From contig CAZKTU010000206.1 of NCBI GenBank assembly GCA_964555675.1, positions 1 to 12,414 of the forward strand: a stretch of DNA of 12,414 nt, in the 5' to 3' direction. The stretch comes from CAIWXH01 sp964555675 (lineage in GTDB: Bacteria > Chloroflexota > Chloroflexia > Chloroflexales > Chloroflexaceae). This document shows, in pieces, positions 1-6,315 of the stretch (position 1 is the first letter of the stretch; each line of letters opens with the position of its first letter). Below the pieces are notes generated by a model. The model was not told the DNA's origin. It was given only the letters and a program-made list of their open reading frames with translations, and did no database searches. The translations under genes and the position numbers were made by a program.

Positions 1-162
1 ATCGTACCACGAAGCCCTTCGCCAGAGCTAACGGAGAGCTTACGCGATCTTACACAGGCCCGCTCGGGGCACCCGCTGAAAGATTCCCGTATCCGCGATC
101 ACTCTTAAAGATAACCCCAGGCGATCAGCGGCGGCTCGAAGCCGGCCAGACTATTTCGAGCG

Positions 163-178
163 CCGGCGCAGCCGCCGG
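163..178 (+). promoter_or_regulatory. GC hairpin in the kinase leader region
   Basis: CCGGCG, a four-base CAGC loop, then CGCCGG make a perfect all-GC 6-bp stem. It ends 26 bases before the GTG start of the kinase gene. It could be a 5'-leader hairpin, the end of a terminator from a gene left of the window, or chance in GC-rich DNA. There is no T run after it. The rest of 1-204 shows no gene and no promoter that I can support. Confidence 0.25.
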
Positions 179-204
179 GTGGCCAGAATGAAGGGGGCGT
201 AGCC

Positions 205-2100
205 GTGGCTCAGACCATTGCAGACTTCGGAAAGTACCAGGTCGGCCCCGAGCTCGGGCAGGGCGGCTTTGCGACCGTCTTTCGGGCCACCGATCTCAGC
301 CTCGGCCGCCAGGTAGCCCTCAAGGTACTGCACCCCCAGCTGCTCAGCGATAGCGCCTTCATCAACCGCTTTATGCAGGAGGCCCGCACCCTGGCTGCAC
401 TGCGCCACCCTCAGATCGCTACAATCTACGAGATCGGCGAACACACGGGGCGGCTCTTTATCGCCATGGAGCTGGCCGACGGCCCAACCCTGGCCGCGGC
501 GATCAAGCAGCGCGGGCGTATCCCCTGGCCCGAGGCCCTTACCCTGCTCAAGCCGGTCTGCGCGGCCCTCGACTATGCCTACGGCCAGGGCTTTGTGCAC
601 CGTGACCTCAAGCCCTCGAATCTGCTGATCGACCGCCTGCGTGGCCCTCTGCTCAGTGACTTCGGCTTCGCGCGCCTGATCGAGACCAGCGGTCGCAGCA
701 TGAGTCTGACCGGGGCGATGGTCGGCACGCCCGGTTATATGGCGCCCGAGCTGTGGGATGGGCAGGAGGCCACACCGGCCTCGGACCTCTACGCCCTCGC
801 CTGCGTGGTCTTCGAGATGCTCACGGGCGAGGCGCTCTTTGCCGGCCAGACACCCCTGCAGGTGCTCAAGGCCCACGAGCGCGGCCCCCGCTTCCCCGGA
901 AGCTGGGCCGCCGATGTCCCGCCCGCCCTCTCGCGCGTGCTGGCCCGCGGCCTCTCGCGCGACCCGGCCCAGCGCCACCCTTCGGCCCTCGCCCTCTGGC
1001 ACGAACTGGCTGAGGCCGGCGCAGAATCGGCCCCTATCGGCCCGCCAGCGACCAGCGGGCCAGTTGCGCCGACCCTGCCCGAGCGGCCTGCCGTCGCCCC
1101 CGCACAGGCGGCAACACCCAACCGTCGCCGCTCTGCCGCAATCGCCATCGGGGCGGGCGCCCTGCTCCTGGCCCTGCTTACCATGGGTTGGCTGGTAGCC
1201 CTGCGCCTACGAGCCGAAACGCCGTACGAGCCCATCTTCACCAGCATCGACCACAGCCCTATCTCCGGGCCGGCGCCCGCCGCGGCGCCCATTGGGGCGG
1301 CCGAGACAGCAGTACAGGGACCGTCCCCTACCTCCCTGGCCAAGCCGACAGTCGAGCCGACAGTCGAGTCCGCGGTCGAGTCCACGGCCGAGTCTACGGT
1401 CGAGCCTGGCACCGCGCCGAGCCCCGACGGGCAGGTCGCCGTGTCGCCCATCGCGGGCGCCTGGGGCGGCAGCCTCATCTTCGACGGCGTTACATACGAC
1501 TATACCCTGGTCCTCAGCGAGGATCAGGGCCGTCTTGAGGGCTATACCATTTCGTTCGGGCCGAGAGACCCGGAGCTCTACGGGATTGCGACACTCGAAG
1601 GGAGCTTCGACGGCGTTGCGGCCCGGCTCGCCGAGACCAGGCTGATCGAGTTCAACCCGCCCGATAGCAGCTGCCTGATCAGCTTCGAGCTGAGCACGAC
1701 CGGCCAGGAGCTCACCGGCACCTGGCGGGGCGACAGCCGCTGCCCCAGCAGCGGCCCGGCCAACTTTAGCCGACTCGTCGGCCAGGATACCGCTCCCGAA
1801 GCGATCGTGGGCGCCTTCTATAGCTTCATCAACGTGGGAGCCTACGACCGGGCCTACGCCCTGCTCAGCGACGCCTACCAGCTCGCGCGGCCCACCTTCC
1901 CGAACTTCGTAGCCGAGCTGCGCAGCCGCGCCCCGATCGAGGTCATCGCGCTCAGCGCGCACATGGCGAGCGCGCCCGAGACCGTCGCGTATGTCGCCGA
2001 GCTCCGCTACAGCAATGGCGAGACTGTGCGCCTGCTCCATCGTCTTGCGCGCGGCCCCGCGAACACCTGGCAGATCGAGGCTATCGACTCCGCCCCCTGA
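205..2100 (+). CDS. Membrane-anchored Ser/Thr protein kinase (PknB-like, Hanks type)
   Basis: A 631-residue kinase that should phosphorylate Ser/Thr of cytoplasmic targets in response to a signal sensed outside the cell. The kinase domain spans about residues 11-270: Gly-rich loop GQGGFATVF (18-26), ATP lysine K40, helix-C E59, catalytic HRDLKPSN (132-139, D134), DFG (152-154), APE (180-182), and Thr169 and Thr175 in the activation loop. All catalytic residues are present, so it should be active. RRR (307-309) precedes one membrane helix (about 310-334), which predicts kinase inside and C-terminus outside. Outside come a Pro/Thr/Glu linker with a repeated four-residue unit (381-400), a beta-rich domain (about 416-526) with two cysteines (490, 513), and a last domain (about 530-631) resembling the NTF2/SnoaL fold. 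The start is GTG at 205 with AGGGGG nine bases upstream; ATG at 188 runs into a stop after four codons. It converges on the decarboxylase gene with 19 bp between the stops. The kinase call is firm; ligand and target are unknown. Confidence 0.95.
   Translation: MAQTIADFGKYQVGPELGQGGFATVFRATDLSLGRQVALKVLHPQLLSDSAFINRFMQEARTLAALRHPQIATIYEIGEHTGRLFIAMELADGPTLAAAIKQRGRIPWPEALTLLKPVCAALDYAYGQGFVHRDLKPSNLLIDRLRGPLLSDFGFARLIETSGRSMSLTGAMVGTPGYMAPELWDGQEATPASDLYALACVVFEMLTGEALFAGQTPLQVLKAHERGPRFPGSWAADVPPALSRVLARGLSRDPAQRHPSALALWHELAEAGAESAPIGPPATSGPVAPTLPERPAVAPAQAATPNRRRSAAIAIGAGALLLALLTMGWLVALRLRAETPYEPIFTSIDHSPISGPAPAAAPIGAAETAVQGPSPTSLAKPTVEPTVESAVESTAESTVEPGTAPSPDGQVAVSPIAGAWGGSLIFDGVTYDYTLVLSEDQGRLEGYTISFGPRDPELYGIATLEGSFDGVAARLAETRLIEFNPPDSSCLISFELSTTGQELTGTWRGDSRCPSSGPANFSRLVGQDTAPEAIVGAFYSFINVGAYDRAYALLSDAYQLARPTFPNFVAELRSRAPIEVIALSAHMASAPETVAYVAELRYSNGETVRLLHRLARGPANTWQIEAIDSAP
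1345..1404 (+). repeat. Five 12-bp tandem units coding the kinase linker
   Basis: Five in-frame 12-base units of the type cc-aca-gtc-gag code for PTVE, PTVE, SAVE, STAE and STVE. They have diverged slightly in the first two codons. The repeat lies just outside the membrane helix, between it and the first extracellular domain, so it probably acts as a flexible, acidic spacer whose length can change by slippage in 4-residue steps. Confidence 0.8.
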
Positions 2101-2119
2101 GTGGGTCAGCGGCAGCGGT

Positions 2120-3499
2120 CTACAGAGCCTCCTCCATGGCCTCCCAGGCGAGGGTGACGTCGGCGGCGCTTGTGCGCCAGTTGCTGAAGGCGGCCCTGAT
2201 GCCCGGCACACCGTTGTAGACGGTGGGGGTCAGCAGCACGCGCCCATCGGCGCGCAGGCGCTCGAGGTAGGCCAGCACCTCGGCCTGGGCGGGCTGGGGG
2301 CTGAGGGTGAAGCAGACCACATTCATGCGCGCCGGGGCCAGCAGGGTGAAGCGCGGCGAGGCCGCGATACGCTCGGCCAGGCTCGCCGCCAGGTCGCAGC
2401 AGGACTCGACGATAGCCTGGTAGCCTTCGCGGCCGTAGGCCAGCAGGCTGAACCAGGCCGCCAGGGCCCGCAGGCGACGCGAGTTCTCGGGGGCGAGGTG
2501 GACGAAGTCGGGCGGGTCGCCCAGGGCGCCAAGGTAGGCCGCGCTATTCTGGAACACCGCCACCTGCAGGTCGCGATGGGGCGTGAAGAGCATCGCCGAG
2601 TCGTAGGGGACATTGAGCCACTTGTGGGCGTCGAGGGTGAGGCTGTCGGCCAGCTCGAGCCCGGCCACCAGGGCGCTGTAGCGCGGCGAACAGGCCGCGA
2701 AGCCGCCGAAGGCCGCATCGACGTGGAGCCAGAAGGGGTAGCGCTCGCGCAGGGCGCCCAGGGCCCGCAGGTCGTCGAAGTCGACGGTGTTCACGCTGCC
2801 GGCGTTGGCGACCACGATACAGGGCGCGCCGTCGAGGGCCACCAGGGCCGCCTCGAGAGCCTGGGGGTCGACCGCCTCGCGGTTGCCGGCCAGTTGGGCT
2901 ACGGGCTGCAGGCTGCGCCGGCCCATCCCCAGCACCGCCAGAGCCTTGAAGATACTGCTGTGCGGCGCGCCGCTCAGCACGGGCAGCCTGGGCAGGCCGG
3001 CCAGCCCCTCGTCGGCCACGCTGATCCCCAGACGACGCGCCGCCCACTCGCGGCCCATGGCCAGGCCGACCAGATTCGACATGGTCGCGCCGCTCACGAA
3101 GGTCCCGCCGAAATGCTCGGGGAGCCCGAAGAGGGCCCGCAGCATGGCCAGGGCCTCCCACTCGATCTGGGGCGCCTGCGAGTTGTCGGCGGCCGAGAGG
3201 TTCAGGTCGTAGGTGCTCGCCAGCCAGTCGCCCATCAGGGCCGCCGGGGTCGTTCCGCCCGTGACGAAGCCCCAGAAGCGCGGGCCGTTGCTGGCAGGCA
3301 TAGTTGCGGCGTAGCGCTCGGCGAACAGATCGAGGGTCTGGGCCCCGCCCAGCCCGGCCTCGGGGAGGCCGAGCAGCTCGCGCCGCTCTAGGGCTGTGGC
3401 CGGCGGGCGAGCCTCGATCGTCGCCAGGTAGTCGTTGGCCATGGCGAGGGTGCGTTCGAGCAGCGCGTGGATCTGCGCCGCATCCTCGTGAAGCTGCAT
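2120..3499 (-). CDS. PLP-dependent group II amino acid decarboxylase
   Basis: A 459-residue fold-type I PLP enzyme of the Pfam Pyridoxal_deC family (the glutamate, aromatic amino acid and diaminobutyrate decarboxylases). It would remove the alpha-carboxyl of an amino acid to give an amine and CO2 in the cytoplasm. Visible marks are SGATMSN (about 136-142, phosphate-binding region), SGAPHSS with H180 expected to stack on the PLP ring, GSVNTVDFDDL (234-244), HVDAAFGG with D261 expected to contact the pyridine nitrogen, and DAHKWLNVPYD with K293 as Schiff-base lysine. Length and motif order are normal for the family. I chose ATG at 3499 because AAGGAAGGAG ends five bases upstream; a GTG at 3526 would add nine residues and lacks such a site. 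It starts 40 bp after the TRIC stop, so co-transcription is likely. The substrate cannot be read from the sequence; aromatic and acidic amino acids are both possible. Confidence 0.9.
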   Translation of the reverse strand: MQLHEDAAQIHALLERTLAMANDYLATIEARPPATALERRELLGLPEAGLGGAQTLDLFAERYAATMPASNGPRFWGFVTGGTTPAALMGDWLASTYDLNLSAADNSQAPQIEWEALAMLRALFGLPEHFGGTFVSGATMSNLVGLAMGREWAARRLGISVADEGLAGLPRLPVLSGAPHSSIFKALAVLGMGRRSLQPVAQLAGNREAVDPQALEAALVALDGAPCIVVANAGSVNTVDFDDLRALGALRERYPFWLHVDAAFGGFAACSPRYSALVAGLELADSLTLDAHKWLNVPYDSAMLFTPHRDLQVAVFQNSAAYLGALGDPPDFVHLAPENSRRLRALAAWFSLLAYGREGYQAIVESCCDLAASLAERIAASPRFTLLAPARMNVVCFTLSPQPAQAEVLAYLERLRADGRVLLTPTVYNGVPGIRAAFSNWRTSAADVTLAWEAMEEAL

Positions 3500-3504
3500 G
3501 TGGT

Positions 3505-3514
3505 CTCCTTCCTT
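3505..3514 (-). promoter_or_regulatory. Ribosome binding site fixing the decarboxylase start
   Basis: On the minus strand AAGGAAGGAG is followed by five bases and ATG (3499). The site lies inside the longer reading frame that begins with GTG at 3526, so it decides in favour of the shorter protein. Confidence 0.7.
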
Positions 3515-3539
3515 TTCGAATTGCACAATCGTACCACGG

Positions 3540-4181
3540 CTACTCGCCGCCGGGCATGCGCAGGTTGAAGCGCAGGGCGGCCAGGCGTAGCAGCACGACG
3601 GCGGCGATGCCGATCGAGACGGCCAGGTTCTTCTCGACCCCGGCTCTGAGCAGCAGCATATACAGCCAGCAACCGAGGAAGGCCGCCGTCGCGTAGAGGT
3701 ACTTGTTGCGGAAGATAAAGGGGATCTCGTTGATGATCACATCGCGCAGCACCCCGCCGAAGATCCCGGTGATCACGCCCATCAGCGCGGCAATCAGCAT
3801 GGGGGTGCCGGCGTCGAGGGCGATACCCGCCCCGGCGATGCTGAACAGGCCCAAGCCCAGGGCGTCGGGCAGCAGCAGGGCCCGCGCGGGCACCTGGGTG
3901 AGGCTGGGGAAGAGGAAGGCCGCCAGGGCCATGGCCAGGATCAGGGCGGCGTAGCCCTGGTTGGCCACCCAGAACAGCGGCGTGCGGTCGATGAACAGGT
4001 CGCGCAGGGTGCCGCCCCCGAAGGCGGTGATCAGGGCCACGATATAGACGCCCACCAGGTCCATGCGCTTGCGCCGGGCCTCGACGATACCCGAGAGGGC
4101 GAAGGTGACGATCCCGGCAAACTCGATTGCGTACAGCATGCGAAGAGGGTGCAGCATGCTGCACCCGCTAGATAGCGCCAC
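3540..4181 (-). CDS. TRIC/UPF0126 family membrane channel protein
   Basis: A 213-residue integral membrane protein with two tandem copies of the UPF0126 (Pfam Gly_transporter, YicG/TRIC) unit. Copy 1 runs about 17-93 and carries FGGGTLRD (54-61); copy 2 runs about 103-178 and carries FGGVLRD (141-147). Each copy should give three hydrophobic helices, and a seventh hydrophobic segment follows near 187-203, the known layout of prokaryotic TRIC channels. The family forms trimeric monovalent-cation channels of the inner membrane; its natural role in bacteria is unclear and the glycine-transporter name is historical. GTG at 4181 has GGAAAGAG four bases upstream. ATG codons at 4157 and 4139 are alternatives, and the 4139 start would remove 14 residues without hurting the first helix. 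The gene starts 29 bp after the Gmad2 stop and ends 40 bp before the decarboxylase, so it looks like the middle of an operon. Family call firm, start uncertain. Confidence 0.9.
   Translation of the reverse strand: MALSSGCSMLHPLRMLYAIEFAGIVTFALSGIVEARRKRMDLVGVYIVALITAFGGGTLRDLFIDRTPLFWVANQGYAALILAMALAAFLFPSLTQVPARALLLPDALGLGLFSIAGAGIALDAGTPMLIAALMGVITGIFGGVLRDVIINEIPFIFRNKYLYATAAFLGCWLYMLLLRAGVEKNLAVSIGIAAVVLLRLAALRFNLRMPGGE
4147..4166. promoter_or_regulatory. Perfect 20-bp palindrome over the TRIC start region
   Basis: GGGTGCAGCA is followed directly by its exact reverse complement TGCTGCACCC. The palindrome lies within codons 6-12 of the TRIC gene if GTG 4181 is the start, or covers the start if ATG 4157 is used, because that ATG sits at its centre. 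It could be an operator for a dimeric regulator, or fold in the mRNA to cover the start. No other copy was seen in the window. Confidence 0.4.
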
Positions 4182-4210
4182 GATACTCTTTCCGAACGAC
4201 GCTCTCTGCC

Positions 4211-5248
4211 CTACGGCCCCCAGCGCAAGGTGAGCGAGGCCACCGTGAAGACGCCCCGCTCGTCGATGTCGTAGATCTCGGCCCGCAGTGGGCCGTTGGT
4301 CGCGGGCGGCGTGAAGCCGAGCGAGGCCGCGAAGCGGGCCTGTCCGCCGGCGGCGGCGGTCACCGGCACGCTCCCGCTCCCCAGCAGCACACCCTGGCCG
4401 TCGACGATCCGGTACTGGAGCGCGCCCGTGGCCGGGTAGCGGGCGGCCCGCCCGGTGAGCACCACCGGACTGCCGACCTGGGTCCCGAACGGGGGCGTCT
4501 CGATCACGATCTGCTGGCGCAGGGCCGCGGTGATCACCTGCAGGCTCGCCGTCGCCGGGAAGGCTCCCGTGAAGGGGTCCTGGTCGTACAGGTCGATGCG
4601 CAGCGGGCCGCCGAACTCGGGGAAGGTGAAGAGCAGGCTCGCGTTGAAGCGCCCGCCCTCCTGGGGGCTGCCGTTGACCGGAAAGACGCCGCCGCCGACC
4701 TGGATGCCGCCGCTGTCGTAGATCGCGTAGCCCAGCACCCCCGCCGCAGGCAGGCGCGTCGTGCGCCCGGTCAGCACCACCGGGCTGCCCACCTGGGTGC
4801 CGGTGGGCGGCGTCTCGATCAGGATCCGCTGGGGCCTGGGCGCCACCGTCACAGGCAGCGTGGCCACGCCGATCAGCGCGCCGGTGGCCGGGTCGGCCTC
4901 GGCTAGCTGCAGGTTGACCGCGTCGCCGTCAAGGGGCTCCTCGAAGCTGAGCGAGGCCAGGAAGTAGGCCGGCTCGCCCGGGTTGCCGGGGATGGGGAAG
5001 CTGCCCGCACCGATCACGCGCCCGTCGCTGGCGAAGAAGCGATAGTTCAGGCTGGCGCTGGCCGGCAGGCGCGCCACACGGCCCGTCACCACCATCGGGC
5101 TGCCCACCTGCGTGCCGGGCGGCGGGCTCTCGATCGTGATCGTCTGGGCCGGGTTCTGGGCGGCGACGCGCTGGGCGGCCGGGGCGGCGAGGATGAGCAG
5201 CAGTGCGATCAGCAGCAAAGCCGTGGTACGAAGCGGCCTGAGCGACAT
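4211..5248 (-). CDS. Secreted protein of three tandem Gmad2 domains
   Basis: A 345-residue exported protein. The N-terminus is a clear Sec signal peptide: RPLR, a leucine-rich core (about 9-22), then AAPAAQRVAAQ with cleavage probably near residue 30. The mature part is three copies of one beta-sandwich unit of exactly 105 residues, beginning near 36, 141 and 246. Each opens with an E-[ST]-PP-x-GTQVGSP motif and has a VTGR or LTGR strand and a late PLR or VNL strand. This matches the Gmad2 immunoglobulin-like domain, known from spore-germination and other surface proteins. No enzyme motif, lipobox or anchor is visible, so a binding or structural role at the cell surface is the most I can infer. 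ATG 5248 is preceded by GGAAGGAGG at good spacing; the frame stays open upstream to 5350 but that part overlaps oleD and resembles no signal. It lies 70 bp after oleD and 29 bp before the TRIC gene, probably heading its own operon. Confidence 0.85.
   Translation of the reverse strand: MSLRPLRTTALLLIALLLILAAPAAQRVAAQNPAQTITIESPPPGTQVGSPMVVTGRVARLPASASLNYRFFASDGRVIGAGSFPIPGNPGEPAYFLASLSFEEPLDGDAVNLQLAEADPATGALIGVATLPVTVAPRPQRILIETPPTGTQVGSPVVLTGRTTRLPAAGVLGYAIYDSGGIQVGGGVFPVNGSPQEGGRFNASLLFTFPEFGGPLRIDLYDQDPFTGAFPATASLQVITAALRQQIVIETPPFGTQVGSPVVLTGRAARYPATGALQYRIVDGQGVLLGSGSVPVTAAAGGQARFAASLGFTPPATNGPLRAEIYDIDERGVFTVASLTLRWGP
4448..5131 (-). repeat. Three 315-bp in-frame repeat units of the Gmad2 gene
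   Basis: The most conserved block of each unit, coding for the E-[ST]-PP-x-GTQVGSP to TGR stretch, lies at 5078-5131, 4763-4816 and 4448-4501, exactly 315 bp apart. Blocks two and three are closest to each other (PVVLTGR in both, PMVVTGR in the first). This fits internal duplication with divergence, unit 2/3 being the more recent pair. Confidence 0.8.
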
Positions 5249-5288
5249 CGGAGAGCCTCCTTCCAACAGGTCGCGTATGCGCCCCTGT

Positions 5289-5294
5289 AGTATA
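5289..5294 (-). promoter_or_regulatory. Possible -10 box of the Gmad2-TRIC-decarboxylase operon
   Basis: TATACT on the minus strand lies between the oleD stop and the Gmad2 start and would give a leader of about 35 bases. No good -35 hexamer is seen at 16-18 bases. The same TATACTAC octamer stands before oleB, which supports a shared promoter type. Just upstream, GAAAG-GAT-CTTTC (5308-5320) overlaps the end of oleD and could form a weak hairpin. Confidence 0.4.
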
Positions 5295-5318
5295 AGGCGA
5301 CTCCTGCGAAAGATCCTT

Positions 5319-6299
5319 TCAGGCAAAGGTGGCGCGCAGCCCATCCTCAATGCTGATGCGCGGCCCGTAGCCGAAGTCGCGCTGGGCCGCGCTGTGGTCG
5401 AACCAGTGCGAGCGAGTGAGCTGGGCCACCAGGAAGCGATTCAGGAAGGGCTCGCCCTTGAGCTGCAGGACGCCATAGCCCGTCTCGATCGCGGTCGCCG
5501 CAGCCATGGCGGCGCCCGCCGGGATGCGCCGAGTGATCGGCTTGCAGCCGGCCCGTACAAGCAGCTCGTTGACAAACGCCCACAGGTTCACCGGGCGCTC
5601 CTGCCCGATGAAGTAGGCCTTGCCGCGCACGGGCGAGCGCTCGCTGAGGGCGTCGGCGGCCAGAATGTGGGCCTCGGCCGCATTCTCCACATAGGTTATG
5701 TCGACCATGTTGGTACCATCGCCGACCTGCACCATGCGCCCCGCGCGGGCCCGTTCGAGGAAGCGCGGCATGAAGTGTGGGTCGCGCGGACCCCAGACCA
5801 GGTGCGGCCGGATCGCCACCGTCGCCAGCTCGGTGCGGGCGAGGACGAAGCGTTCGGCGATCGACTTGGTGGCGGGGTAGGGGTGCAGGTAGCGCTCGGC
5901 GTAGGGCGTCGCCTCGTCGGCCCCGGCAATATCCTGCTCGCCGATCGCCACCGAGGGCGTCGAGGTGTAGATGAACTTCGGCACCCCGGCCTTCTCGGCG
6001 GCCCGCACCACGCGCTGGGTCGCGCTGACATTGCTGCCGTAGTAGTCGGCGAAGCTGCCGCCCAGGGCCCCCGCCTTGGCCGCCACGTGGAAGACCGCCT
6101 CGACCCCGGCCATGGCCTTCGCCAGGGGCAGATTGGCCTCGGGCGCGCTCAGGTCGGCCCGCACGCACTCGACCCCCAGGGCGGCCAACTCGGGGTACTC
6201 GCCCCGCCCAACTACACGCACCCGCTCGCCCCGCGCCAATAGCTGCTCGACGATGACCCGACCGACAAAGCCGTTACCGCCAGTGACAAGGGTCAGCAT
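5319..6299 (-). CDS. oleD: OleD-type 2-alkyl-3-ketoalkanoate reductase (extended SDR)
   Basis: A 326-residue extended short-chain dehydrogenase. In olefin synthesis OleD reduces the beta-keto acid made by OleA to a 2-alkyl-3-hydroxy acid with NADPH, the substrate of OleC. Visible are the Rossmann motif TGGNGFVG (6-13), D49, the HVAAKAG segment (71-77), the catalytic region YTSTPSV (111-117) and YPATK with Y141 and K145. R27 and R32 after the second strand fit NADPH. The C-terminal part carries GEPFLNRF, a HW pair and RDFGYGP, which I recall from OleD proteins and which separates it from general 3-beta-HSD/epimerases. It starts 16 bp after the oleC stop; a GGAG straddling that junction, ten bases before ATG 6299, is the likely ribosome site, so the pair is probably translated together. 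If not OleD, it would be a related sterol-dehydrogenase-like enzyme, but the oleC neighbour argues strongly for OleD. Confidence 0.88.
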   Translation of the reverse strand: MLTLVTGGNGFVGRVIVEQLLARGERVRVVGRGEYPELAALGVECVRADLSAPEANLPLAKAMAGVEAVFHVAAKAGALGGSFADYYGSNVSATQRVVRAAEKAGVPKFIYTSTPSVAIGEQDIAGADEATPYAERYLHPYPATKSIAERFVLARTELATVAIRPHLVWGPRDPHFMPRFLERARAGRMVQVGDGTNMVDITYVENAAEAHILAADALSERSPVRGKAYFIGQERPVNLWAFVNELLVRAGCKPITRRIPAGAAMAAATAIETGYGVLQLKGEPFLNRFLVAQLTRSHWFDHSAAQRDFGYGPRISIEDGLRATFA

Positions 6300-6315
6300 A
6301 GAGAGTGCGCTCCAA

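Noticed and set aside
1..11. ATCGTACCACG found at 1-11 and again at 3528-3538
   Set aside because: An 11-bp match between two gene gaps could be a site, but no longer similarity surrounds it and one such pair is expected among the many possible 11-mers in 12 kb.
2101..2119. Possible terminator between the converging kinase and decarboxylase stops
   Set aside because: Only a 4-bp CTGA/TCAG stem can be drawn and there is no T run on either strand.
1991..3391. Long open frame on the + strand opposite the decarboxylase (466 codons)
   Set aside because: It overlaps the end of the kinase gene and lies antisense to a clear PLP enzyme; low-complexity composition marks it as a shadow.
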